From Mesostigma viride (Eukaryota > Streptophyta > Mesostigmatophyceae > Mesostigmatales > Mesostigmataceae), in the NCBI GenBank assembly GCA_009746045.1, contig RPFO01000715.1:64501-128500 (forward strand): a stretch of DNA of 64,000 nucleotides, given 5' to 3'. The notes beneath the pieces are model-generated. The model ran no database searches. It was not told where the DNA came from and saw only the letters and a program-made list of their open reading frames with translations. This document shows positions 51,729-62,506 of this stretch, piece after piece. Position 1 is the stretch's first letter. Every line of letters begins with the position of its first letter. The translations under genes were made by a program, and so were the position numbers.

Positions 51729-54290
51729 CGCACCAGTCATTCCCCGGGTACGGTGTCCCTTCCCCTGGTCATACAAGGACGTACTGTCAACCTGACGGCC
51801 ACTATAGGCCCTATCACTACCGCTGATGTATTACTAGGATTAGATTGGCACCAGGATAATAAGATTACCATTAATTATGTTACCATGGTCATTTGGTTTC
51901 CAGATAGCTCTTACTGGGTACCAGAACGTCATTATAAAGTAGAAAATTTATCCTTGGTAGATATTACTCCTCCTACACCTGTTGATCCTCCTGTAAGACC
52001 TATACCTGAAGTATTAATGTCCAATGATGAGTTGCGATCTGAATTAAAGGAATATGGATATTTATTATGTATGTTCCTTCAGTTAGAAGTACAGGAGATA
52101 CCTATCACTAATAATAGTGTGGATATAGATGTAAACACAGTGGATACAATAGGAGTGGGATATACTGAAAACGAAATAGTAAGATACATGGCTGTGATAG
52201 ATTCCTCCAAAGTTTTTGAAGAAAAGAGTCCTTCTTATCCTCCTCCTCGTTCTGTTTTACACCGTGTAGTTATTAAGGACGGTGCAGTTCCTACGCACTC
52301 TCCGATGTATAGAATGGGCCCTACCGAGTTAAAGGAACTAAAACAGATTTTAGTGTCACTATTAGAAGCAGGATTGATAGAGCCTAGTAACTCCCCCTAC
52401 TCAGCTGGTGTCCTGTTAGTTCCTAAGCCAAATGGCAAGTTTCGCCTAGTTACTGATTATAGGAAGTTAAATGACATTACTGTGAAGTCTAAATACCCTC
52501 TACCTCGTATTGATGATATATTTAATAAGGTTAAAGGTTCCACTTGTTTCACGGTACTGGATTGTGCGGATGGTTTTTGGCAACTGCGTATAGCCCCTGA
52601 GGATTGCCATAAAACCGCCTTTGCTACCCCTTTTTGGTCATTATCAGTTTAGAGTAGCGGCCATGAGACTCTGTAACTCTCCTGCCTCTTTTCAAATGTT
52701 AATGAATGAAGTGCTTAGACCTGTTATGGGTAATTCTCACCTTCCTCAAGTGTCATCTGATTTAAAGGATCCGTCCTTCTCCTCTGTTTCTTTATCTGAG
52801 CATGACCGTTCTTGTGCTCAAGCTTACTTAGATGATATCCTTATTTACTCTCCTGATTTTGAAACGCACCTACGTGCTTTAAAGAAAGTATTAGAGATAA
52901 TGGCTGAAAATTCCTTGTGGGCTCGCCGTGCTAAAGTTGTTCTGGTAGGAGTGTACCATTTTTAGGACATGTTTTGTCAGATGCCGGGGTCGCTACCGAC
53001 CCGGATAAAACTAAGTCAATTCAGGAATGGCCTACCCCTACCGACGTTAAAGGTGTACGTAGTTTTCTAGGGATTGCCTCTTACTATAGGCGTTTTATCC
53101 CGCGTTTCGCAACTATAGCAGCCCCTATTAATCATTTATTAAAGAAGGATATCCCCTTTGTCTGGAGTAGTGAATGTCAGTCGGCTTTTCAGTGTCTAAA
53201 ATCCCTACTCCTCTCTCCTCCCGTACTCATCCTACCGGATACTACTAAACCCTTTGTGGTAGCTACAGACGCTAGTAAGGTAGCTATCGGGGGCGTCCTT
53301 CTCCAGGATCAGGGTCAGGGCTTACAGCCAATTGAGTATATCTCTAGGACAATGCTCCCTGCGGAGCGTAACTATCCCGTACACCAGCAGGAACTCTTAG
53401 CGGTGGTGTATTGTTGCCACGCGTGGCAGCACTTTCTTAAAGGTGCTCAATTTGATGTCTGCCTGAATGAACCCTGTGAGATAGATCCTTATAGATTAGT
53501 TATTCAAACGGATCACCGTCCCCTTTCCCATCTTCTCTCCCAACCCAACCTTACCCCTCGTCAAGCGCGCTGGATGGAGTTTTTAGCACAGTTTTCCCCT
53601 TTTAAACTTCAGTATGTTCATGGTGTAGATAACATAGTACCAGATGCACTCTCCCGTCGCGCAGATTACTCCTTTTTCGAGGACCTGGATGCTCTCAATA
53701 CTACTCTAGTTCCTACTACTATGGGTGTAACCCCTTATGGTGAACTACCTGATGATGAATCCTCTGCCTATCTCTTTCATACTGCTGTTCGCATGCCTGA
53801 TCTCCTTTCTCACGTAGGACTCTCTCTCCCGTGTGAGGCCCTTCCTGTGGTCTCGGTGGGGGGGAGGGGAAAAATAAAATTTCCATACCGCTTAGCCATA
53901 TAGCGACTAGGTCAGGAAAGTCTTATGATAACATAGTCCCTCTAGGACCTCCCCTTCTCTTTGGCAAGGCGGTAGGAGACCTCTTTAAACCTGTTCTGGA
54001 TACCTCTGTAGCGATGCCTACCTCTGATCTTGAACGCCTTATTAGTAGATTTACGGCCACTGAGCCGGAAGCTTTAGCTGCCATTGCAGCCCTTCCCCAA
54101 CAATTAGGCAAGCACCCTTGTAAATTTGTAGGTGGGTTTTTATATGTGCAAATAGCCGATTCTCCCCCTCAATGGCGCCTGTATGTCCCTCCTATCTGTC
54201 GCTCCTCCTTGCTCTTTGAGTTGCATGACTTAGCTGCTCATCAGGGTGGTAAACGGGTACGGGACCTAGTAGCCCGCTCTTACTACTGGA
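51729..54290 (+). pseudogene. Gypsy-2 Pol: protease end, RT, RNase H, truncated integrase
   Basis: Continuation after TE-B. Protease second half (ADVLLGLDWHQDN), RT (IEPSNSPYSAGVLLVPKPNG, VLDCADGFWQ, YLDDILIYS near 52,838), RNase H (VATDASKVAIGG, IQTDHRPLSHLL). Frame changes: an extra T in a T5 run near 52,627, a missing base near 52,935, and a change near 53,870 in a G/A-rich run. Integrase begins in another frame (DLERLISRFTATEPEALAAI) and reaches HDLAAHQGGKRVRDLV, SYYW, then breaks near 54,290: the second half of the zinc site, the whole catalytic core and the chromodomain are deleted. It cannot make an integrase. Confidence 0.88.
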
Positions 54291-54291
54291 G

Positions 54292-56248
54292 GTGTTCCCC
54301 TGGCTTCCGGGCGAGGGCGAGGCAGATATAGATGACAACCCCTGTGACCTCCTACGGGCGGTCGAGTTCATGGAGATCGCGGACCAGACAGCGGGAGTAG
54401 CATTTGGCGACCCTTCCCCTACGGACGCACCAGTCGAGGCACAGTACACGCCAGAGTATTCGGCCTCCCCTGCAGCGTCCTCCTCCTCAGTGTCGGCTCC
54501 TTCCCCTGTCCCGTCTTCACCACGGTCGACCCGGCGCGCGTCGGTGGAGCCTACCCGTTTGGGCTCGGATCGTGAGCCTGATCCTCTCTCGGCGACTGTT
54601 TCTGCGATGCAGGCACAGATCCAGTCCCTGACCGCGGCTTTCGGGGCCTTCATGGCGGCCCAGGCGCATGCTCCAGCCACGCCAGGTGGGGTGTCTTTTG
54701 TATCTGTGCCCCCTTCCCCTTCGGTTGCCTCGGCGCCTACGGTTTCGCCCGCGCTGTGCGAGCCCTCGGTAGCTGCGGTTTCTTCTGTTGCTGCGGCTCC
54801 TACGCCTCCGGCTGTCTCTGCGCCTGCTACCGACGTACCTGCGCCTCTGCGCGAGTCTTCCGCCCCAGCGGCCGCGCCCGCCGTCGTCGCTTCCGGGCCC
54901 CCACAGCGCCAGCGCCGCCATCGCGGGGTTTCTTTAGCGACCCGGGCGGTCTTCCCAGGCTTTGGGAGGGTGGTCCTCCGCAGAGGATTCCGGTGCCCGA
55001 CTGGAGCTTGGATGGTAACCAGTCGTATGCCGGATTGCCTGTCCCTACGGGCCCTGTTTTCAACATGTGGCCTGGGGGTGCGCCGCCACCGGAGACCGGA
55101 GCGCCAGCTGCGGTGGCGGGTCCGTCGCGACCCCCTCCGGCAGCAGGTCCGACGCGACCTCCTGTTGTACCGGCGCCGTCTGCGTCTGTGCCGGTTCCTA
55201 TACCCCTGCTTCGGCCCCTGTCCCTTCGGCCCCGCGGTCTTTGGCTGCGGTTGTTCGGGCCAGCGGCCCTGATCCTCGCGCCACCCGCGCTGCTGATTCC
55301 CTCCGGGAGTTGTCCGAGGGCGATCAGGATCGGGTCCCTTCTGTGGTGCATGCGACGCCGGAGTCGCGCGACACGCCTGTCCTTGGGTACGGTATGTCTG
55401 CGCACGCCTGCCGACAGTGTGACCTGCCGCGCGCCTCCGCCGAGCTTGCCATTTCGCCCATGTCCCTCGGGTTCTCCCAGGTGTGTCGGGCGCCGCGGGA
55501 CCGTGGCCTACCCATTGAGACTGATCGGCCTCCTTTCGATATGGTTATTGTAGCTGATCCTGTGTTCCAGGGCGAGATCCTGGTTCGGCGCGTTCTGTAT
55601 CGCTGGGCTAGGCGTCACAATGACTTGGACACCTACGGTGGGTTCCAGTGGGCTTACCCTCCGCCTCTGGGCATTATGGCCTCAGATGCCCTTACGGTAG
55701 AGTTTCCTGTGGTGCCGGGTGCTACGTACAGCACGGTTCTCCAGCCCATCCTAGAGTGGGATGCCCGTCGTCCAGCGCCCATCCCGGGCCAGGGTCTGGA
55801 CTCCCGTGGCCATCCTCCTCCTCGGGCTAGCGACTACCTCGAGACGTTCGGGTCGCGACAGTGTGCCCGTCGGTGGCGCTTCCGTGAGGTTCGGCACATC
55901 CGGATGTGGCCGTCTGACGTGGAGCCCCTGGTAGATCTGTTCTTCCCGACGGGTTTGCGCTCTCGGATCCGGTATCATCGCCTACTCCTGCGGGCTCTCT
56001 GCTTGATCGCGGTAGAGCCTTTCCTACGCCTCTTTGCCTGTGGTTTCCTGGACTGGGCCCGTGGCCAGGTCGTTCTTACGCAGCATAGGTATTACTGGGC
56101 CTTCCTGGGTCTTTTTCCTGATGGCGTGTGGGCCGATGTTTTCCTCACTGTAGATAGGCATGACAATGCCGATGATGTGGCCCACTACCATGCGTATCTG
56201 GATGTTCTGCTGGCCTCGCGTGGCACTTATCAGACTGATGGCAACTAG
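54292..56248 (+). pseudogene. Gypsy-2 ORF3 (env-position protein), frameshifted
   Basis: Frames covering 54,292-54,930, then about 54,930-55,230, then 55,230-56,248 make one interrupted protein. The first part is acidic then Ser/Pro/Ala-rich with a helical stretch (LSATVSAMQAQIQSLTAAFG). The last part is ordered and ends RGQVVLTQHRYYWAFLGLFP, DGVWADVF, which lines up with the gypsy-1 ORF3 end (FTHPQYLAGFLAMWPRGTWV). The 5' end is fused to the truncated integrase, so the original start is lost. No signal peptide is visible. Confidence 0.7.
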
Positions 56249-56617
56249 ATAGAGGGCCTTAGGCCCGACCTGAGGGTGTTGTCCCTCCGGTATATAGAGT
56301 CGCCCTCACGTTCTGGCCAGTTGACTGGTCGTTCTTGGTCCTTGGTACTGATTTGTTTACTCTGTGTGTCCTGCCCAGTGCCGTCCCCCCCGGCAAGGAC
56401 TCTGTTCCAGGCAGTTAGGGGAACCTACCACCAGGCTTGGTGCTGGTTAACCCTACACCTCCCGGCGTGGTGGTGGAGACCGAGTTAATACGTTGGTGCT
56501 TTGTATCTTGGATGGCCTGCCGATTGTGTTGGTGTGTGCTGGGTGCATTAGGTTTCCTATCCCTTGGTTTCCTCCCTGTGCGTAGGGAGAGGGCTCCCTA
56601 CCTTTGTGGGGGGGAGG

Positions 56618-57191
56618 TGTTACGTCGCGTAACTTTTGTTGTTGTTACGGACGTAAATTAGGTCCCTTGTTGCCTCAGCCATTCCGGAGCAGTTCGCTGA
56701 CTTTCCTAGGCTTACGTGTAGTAAGGACCTTTTGGCCGGTCGGTACCGGGCCTTGTGACGTGGCACTTGTACAGTATGGTGGTTCGGTGCAGTCGCGCCG
56801 CGCTGCGTACTTTAGTAGTGGTCCTTTTATCCTGCGTGTGAACCTTGTGGACGTGCGTTGGTCCTGTGTGCGAGGGTCGATGTCGGCCCGAGCATACACG
56901 CCTGTCGGCGATCATTTATGCAGCAGTTGTCCTTCGTGAATGGCACTCGGCGTGTGTTAAATGAATTAACACATATAGGCTTGGGTCACGGCAGTGTAGT
57001 ATTGTTTCCTTCGTAGTACCCTGGTTTTATTCGGTATATGGCGTATTATAAGGGAATGCATTGAGAAGCAGCGTCGTCGCGTCCTAGGTCTTATAGCCAA
57101 TATAGCTCCTCACTCCTCGGTAGGTGCCTCATCACTAGTTTAGGTAAGGTTAGGCGAGATGTTTGGGATAGAGTCGAGCCAGGACGTAACA
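56618..57191 (+). repeat. Gypsy-2 3' LTR
   Basis: 574 bp; it differs from the 5' LTR at one position that I noticed (AGCACTTCG versus AGCAGTTCG). It is preceded by a G-rich polypurine tract (GTGGGGGGGAGG) and followed by TSD CCGCC (57,192-57,196). Confidence 0.94.
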
Positions 57192-57355
57192 CCGCCTCAC
57201 GTGTTGTGCCTTGACTTGGCAAGCGCGTGTACAAGCCTCAAGTGTGTGAGCGCTGTAACATTATCCGATTTTAACAAAGCTCCGTTTCCAACCATATCAC
57301 ACATTGCTGCATTGCAACCATATCCTTCACATTGCGTGTGATAAGAACGTTAACT
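57192..57355 (+). repeat. Copia 3' LTR, 3' portion
   Basis: Resumes the LTR after gypsy-2 (first five bases are the TSD copy) and ends CGTTAACT; CCACC follows as the copia TSD. Confidence 0.9.
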
Positions 57356-57360
57356 CCACC

Positions 57361-58165
57361 CCCACCACCGCCACCATCGCCGCCCAGCTCGATCCGAGAC
57401 ATCGACCAGCTATAGCGCCTCAAGGTCGACAACGTACGCAATCGCCATCGAGGCATGCCTGCAAAACACCGCAGGCCTCACCGCCCATGCAGGCGGTGAA
57501 TTAAGGACGGGACCTTGCCGCCAAGCCAGCCCCGGCCCCACGCTGGCCCAGATGCTCCTCCCACCCAGCAGACAGGTCTAGTGGGCGCAGGGACATGCTG
57601 AAGCACCACACCACCTCCACCACCTCCGCCGTCGCAGCACAGACAGCTCCGGCAGCAGCAGACGCTCGACCTCCGCGAGGAGGCCGAGCTCGACAAGCGC
57701 ACCCTTAATTTTAACGTCATCGTCAAGAACTTCGACCTGGTGGAAGGTGAGAACTCCGTAAAGCTTGCACAGGCGTTTGAGAAAGAAATACATCCTTGGC
57801 CGCATGGGCCTCATTGGTGAGACGCCCACCGCCTTCCCCGCTCGCGGGGCAAGACGGGGGCGCCGGCCTCCGCTGCTGCTGCTCATCTTTGGGAACCCGG
57901 CGAACAAGATTTCGTTCCTCAGACGTCGCAAGCGGCTCGAGAGGACTCACTACACCTTGGACGACAACTTGACCCTGGCGCGCAGCAACAACGGCGACGG
58001 GATCTATGGCCGGCCGCGACCTACCTCCAGCTCCGGCAGACCGCGGCGGGGAAGCCGGTGTATGTACTGGAATTAACGCGGGCGGGGCGGCCAGCGATCT
58101 ACGTCGGCCACAAGCCCTGGCAAGCGACCCCCCGGCCCGCTGGCCCAGCGCACCTCCAGCCACCC
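57361..58165 (+). pseudogene. Decayed LINE ORF1-like segment
   Basis: Several short frames carry pieces of one protein: REEAELDKRTLNFNVIVKNF, DLVEGENSVKLAQAFEKEI, then RPPLLLLIFGNPANKISFLR, RRKRLERTHYTLDDNLTLA, and YLQLRQTAAGKPVYVLE. The order (a domain closing in R.P.LL.IF, then a basic helix, then a beta-rich end) resembles L1/Tx1-type ORF1 proteins that bind RNA. At least three frame changes break it. It looks like the interrupted continuation of the sequence left of the copia element. Family assignment is tentative. Confidence 0.45.
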
Positions 58166-59298
58166 CTGCTTAGGGGACCATAGCAGTAGTAATGTAATTA
58201 GCTAGTCAGAATAGTTGTGACTATAGTCAGAATAGTCCGGGAATGGGTTTTGGGCATTTTTAGACCCCTGAAAATGGAAAAAAATCATAACTCATAGGCC
58301 ACAACTCCAAATACCCCCAACCAAGGTGCTAGGAGTATCTACACTTCAAGGGCTTTCAGAAAATGCAATAATATTCCGAGTCCAGGAAGTGATTTGCAAG
58401 ATATTTACTGCCAAAGTTGGACAAAAGACGATCATTTTCAGGCAAGGGAAATCCCCTTAGTAGTTTACCCCTGCAGGGAGGGTTCTAAAAAATTATTCTG
58501 GGGTTGGACAATGTCAATAGATAGTGCCACCATGCTTTCCTTGGGTCAGACCGCACGGATAGCCCATCTGACCTATATAATGCCAAAGAGACAACCAGCG
58601 CAGGCCAGAAATGCGCTCACTTACGTGTGTGGGTTACGCGCGCGTAAGCAGCCATCCATGAAATGCCACACACTTATGCATTGTATACAGCCACATTATT
58701 AGGACTGTAAAAAGTGCTGGGAAACAAAGAAGTGCTAAACCAGCACTAACGGAATGGCATCCTCCAAAGAAACACCACAAACTGAGCAGATTTGGGGCTA
58801 ACAGCACTCATACAGCAGGCATGGAAACCTGCTGCAAGAGGCAATGATACACTCGTGTAAAATGGATGTATAAACGACAGATTCCCGTGCAAACGACATG
58901 CAAACACGTTGCCGTACCTGGCTTGATCACGACCTTTCCGGGTTCTGCTGGCCGGGACCCTCATATCTCACACTGGCTAATGCTTTCCAGGCATAGGCCG
59001 CCATAGCCGCATAATGCATGCATCCGACATGATTACCAGGTTGATGTTCTGTGCAAAGATGACCTATAAACGCATCCGAATTCACAGGGACGCTGCTGCG
59101 GATGTCCAGTACCAAAACTGGGTGCTCGGGCTGGCGCAGACTGCCGGGCCATAAGAAGAAAATCGAAATATGGCATGCCATTACTCATCTGGTACTGACG
59201 ACCAAGAAAGCAGTAATGTCCACCTGTATTTTACCACACATCTGGCCACCCCTGACCTACGAAAATCACGCATCATCATTCTGAGCAACATTCTGAAC
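58166..59298. other. No recognised gene
   Basis: AT-rich. AGTCAGAATAGT is directly repeated near 58,205 and 58,223. TATATAATGCCAAAGAGACAAC near 58,574 is a copy of a recurrent motif. No convincing frame. Confidence 0.5.
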
Positions 59299-59303
59299 CA
59301 TTA

Positions 59304-59919
59304 TGTCAAAAATGTCATGCTGTGACCATGGGAGGTTGTTGGTATTACATTAATAATGATGACCTCATTTACGACTTTGTCATGATGGAAATATCTTTGT
59401 CAACCACCATGGCTGAAAGGTGCCATTTTCTAGAATAGTGGTGGTCAGAAAAGATGACTGGCGTGTAGCCCAGCCACCACCTATATGGCTGGTCGGCAGG
59501 ACCACAACATAATTAACTTAACATGACAGCTAGGCAACACTTAACCAGTGCTAGATGCTGCCTGCTGGCAAATCATGGTTGTACCATGGCAGACAGAATT
59601 AGGTACGCCTAGCTGACGGTCCAGGTACCACGAATTGAATTATTGGCGCCTGTCCTATATGGGCCATGCGCCACATGACACGACATGGATTGTACTACAG
59701 TGCCGTATAGTGACCAGGCACATATATATGAAAAGACTCATAACTTTCTACCTAGAGCTCAGATCAAGGTGATTCTAGTGGCAAAGTTGTAGCCAAACAT
59801 GAGCTCTACGCAGTCATACTGGCGTTGTAGGTTGTTCTGACTTAACTACGGACTACCCGAACTTTATCTAGATTAGTAAGTGCTAGACTTGTCAGGCATA
59901 TTGGGGCATATTCCTGACA
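59304..59919. repeat. Left LTR of the 2.7-kb element
   Basis: 616 bp, identical to the right copy by eye. TATATATGAAAAGACTCATA near its centre is a possible TATA region. Confidence 0.92.
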
Positions 59920-61406
59920 TGCCCCTTGCACCAAATGCCGTATACAAGCTCACCCCCCCTGGCAAGTAACACATGGATAGTGAGGGTAGTCGGGTATAAA
60001 GAAACCCAAGCTCTCCCCCCCTTACACGGCTAACCCGGTCATGCTGAAAGGAGAAATAGGCAAGAGTAGCAGTTGGAGCTAAGGGTCACATGGCCCCCAA
60101 GTGGCCCTGGGAGTGCGCCAGGTGAAGAACAGGGTGCCCCAGGTCACGTAGAAATACTGGGGAAAAAAAAAAAACAAGGACTGGATCCAGCTCGGCCCCG
60201 TGTGTAGATGCCCCTGGAAGGGTGCCCCCCTTGGAGTAATAATCAGCAGAAATCGTGGACGTAAAAGCTGGTAATGGCAGGAGTCGCTCTGGAATCATTT
60301 ATCAGGAGCTGGCGACGACCGCAGTGGGTGTGAGCAGCTACAGGCACCTAGCTGCAGTGACTACTAACCGCTGACTAGACGGCTGCGTACTGCTGGCTGG
60401 TGGCATTGATGCTGGTCTGAAGTGGCGATTTGGCTGGCAGGTACGTGCAGCTGGCTGCAACTACTACTAAGAGCTGATCAGGCTGCTGTGTGTTGCTGGC
60501 TGCTGCGACTGTGTGCTGCCATGCTGATGGGGTGCTGGTAGGTATCTGCAGCTGGTTGCAACAACTACCACAAGCGAGTCAGGCTGTGGTGTGTGGCTGA
60601 CTGCTGCTACTATATCCTATCATGCTGTACGGCGCATGCTGGGTACTGCACTACGGCTGCGTGCGGCAGTTGGCTGTCACTGGCCACTTAACTAATGACG
60701 GCTGCTGCGGCTGGCGAGCGGCATTTAAACGAGCTGTTTCCCATTGAAGAAAAGCCAAGGGTGCGAGAGGAGAACCAGGTGGATGCTGCAAGATTTCCCC
60801 GCACCGACGTGGGATGGAGCATTGTAGTTGATGCCGTTGTAGTGGTCCGTGCATAGCTGCTCATGTACGATGGTGCTTCCAAACCATGGCGACTGGCAAA
60901 AAATCTGAATAATGCTTGGCTGGAACTAGGAAAAAGAAACCCCATGTCGCCTGGAAGGTGGCCCACCGTTTAAAACATTTGTGGTCGCTTTATATAGGCG
61001 CCATCAAGCTCGTTGTATTCTCAGAAGAACAAAGGGGTCTTGGGCTTTGCAAGGCTGGTCACGGCTGGCAACCGGTAGTCACCCAGGGTAATAAAATAAA
61101 GCGTGAACCGCTGCGCCCAAGTGCCGACAATGTAGAAATCTGAATGTTTAGTGAAGCTCATGCAAGAGGTCGTTTAAGGTCGAAATTCGGAGCAAACAGG
61201 GCCTGCCGCAAGAAAATTCGTAGCCGACGCAATACTCCACGGAATGACGCCGGACTTGGTTCAATAGATGCGCAATTTGATGCTGATTCCGTGGACATGT
61301 TGAGTGGCACCAACGGATTAGAATTCCGAAAGTTCTTGCCGAAATGCTGCCCAGGCAAAAATTTGCCCGATTTGGAAAGATCACAACCCCCCTCATTCCG
61401 ATGCCA
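59920..61406. other. Interior of the 2.7-kb LTR element, non-coding
   Basis: Contains GCTG-rich irregular repeats (about 60,340-60,700), such as GCTGGCTGCTGCGACTG and GTGTGTTGCTGGC, and an A12 run near 60,170. No frame has an LTR-retrotransposon motif. Confidence 0.6.
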
Positions 61407-62022
61407 TGTCAAAAATGTCATGCTGTGACCATGGGAGGTTGTTGGTATTACATTAATAATGATGACCTCATTTACGACTTTGTCATGATGGAAATATCTT
61501 TGTCAACCACCATGGCTGAAAGGTGCCATTTTCTAGAATAGTGGTGGTCAGAAAAGATGACTGGCGTGTAGCCCAGCCACCACCTATATGGCTGGTCGGC
61601 AGGACCACAACATAATTAACTTAACATGACAGCTAGGCAACACTTAACCAGTGCTAGATGCTGCCTGCTGGCAAATCATGGTTGTACCATGGCAGACAGA
61701 ATTAGGTACGCCTAGCTGACGGTCCAGGTACCACGAATTGAATTATTGGCGCCTGTCCTATATGGGCCATGCGCCACATGACACGACATGGATTGTACTA
61801 CAGTGCCGTATAGTGACCAGGCACATATATATGAAAAGACTCATAACTTTCTACCTAGAGCTCAGATCAAGGTGATTCTAGTGGCAAAGTTGTAGCCAAA
61901 CATGAGCTCTACGCAGTCATACTGGCGTTGTAGGTTGTTCTGACTTAACTACGGACTACCCGAACTTTATCTAGATTAGTAAGTGCTAGACTTGTCAGGC
62001 ATATTGGGGCATATTCCTGACA
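61407..62022. repeat. Right LTR of the 2.7-kb element
   Basis: 616 bp, identical to 59,304-59,919 by eye. It is followed directly by CATTA. Confidence 0.92.
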
Positions 62023-62027
62023 CATTA

Positions 62028-62407
62028 CAAGCCGCGAGACGCAAAATTTCCTTGATAACGGCAAGCTAGCAGCCATATCTTGTTACGCGCGCGCGCGAGT
62101 GAAAATTTCCGGCCAAAGTCACATGATACTGTCTCAATACACGTTGTATTTACCAGGCTATGGCGAATATTACCCCCAAACCTATGCATCACCTTCGTCC
62201 CTAAGTGTTCCCAGACCCACCGGACAACTTACATCCGTCACGGGTGTCGCGGCGCTCCTGGAATTAAGCGCCGCGCCACCGGGGGTCAAAGTGGGCGATA
62301 TATCGCCCAGTTTCCGGACTATGGGTTAAGGCCTAGCCAACGCGGCCTGTACATGCATGTACGCCCATTATGGGCCCCGCCATAGGGCATAGTACCATAC
62401 CAGCTCG
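62028..62407. other. No recognised gene
   Basis: Contains a short CG run (about 62,085-62,097) and mixed sequence with no motif-bearing frame. Confidence 0.5.
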
Positions 62408-62470
62408 ATTAATTAATTAATTAGGAACATAACTCCGTTGGGAGTATCTGTAGCACATAGCCCTTGAGAA
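62408..62470 (-). mobile_element. Possible LINE 3' tail (third copy)
   Basis: TTAATTAATTAATTA then ACTCCGTTGGGAGT, a perfect 5-bp stem with a GTTG loop, and AGCACATAGCCCTTGAGAAG. Same order and strand as the tails near 1,058 and 49,583. Confidence 0.45.
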
Positions 62471-62506
62471 GGGGCAGATGGCCTATAATACATTCTAGGC
62501 TACTTC

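Larger units (their letters stand above)
37299..57191 (+). mobile_element. Ty3/gypsy retrotransposon (gypsy-2), defective
   Basis: LTRs of 574 bp (37,299-37,872 and 56,618-57,191) differ at one position that I noticed. TSD CCGCC on both sides. Order of parts: leader ORF, gag, protease, TE-B insertion, RT, RNase H, a truncated integrase and ORF3. Reading frames are broken many times and the integrase core is deleted. The coding parts align with gypsy-1 throughout (for example SPMYRMGP, YLDDIL, LTPRQARWME), so the two are related families, gypsy-2 being more AT-rich. About 9.2 kb without TE-B. Confidence 0.93.
10431..57355 (+). mobile_element. Ty1/copia-like LTR retrotransposon, outermost of the nest
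   Basis: The 695-bp sequence at 10,431-11,125 reappears as 36,759-37,298 plus 57,197-57,355 (699 bp with the nested element removed). About four to five small differences separate the copies, including a 4-base GCAT insertion. The element is flanked by CCACC on both sides. Between the LTRs are a leader ORF, gag, a copia-type pol, a polypurine tract directly before the 3' LTR, and two nested gypsy elements. Without the insertions the element is about 8 kb. The LTR ends are AGTTAACG and CGTTAACT, not TG and CA; the second copia copy at the right edge has equivalent ends, which supports the boundaries. Confidence 0.85.
59304..62022. mobile_element. Non-autonomous LTR retrotransposon, 2.7 kb
   Basis: Two 616-bp direct repeats (59,304-59,919 and 61,407-62,022) look identical, start TGTCA and end TGACA, and are flanked by the 5-bp duplication CATTA (59,299-59,303 and 62,023-62,027). 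The 1487-bp interior has no gag or pol motif. It fits a TRIM/LARD-like element moved by proteins from another element. Orientation is not certain: the sequence after the left LTR (TGCCCCTTGCACC) is not a standard TGG primer-binding site, and no clear polypurine tract is seen. Confidence 0.9.
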
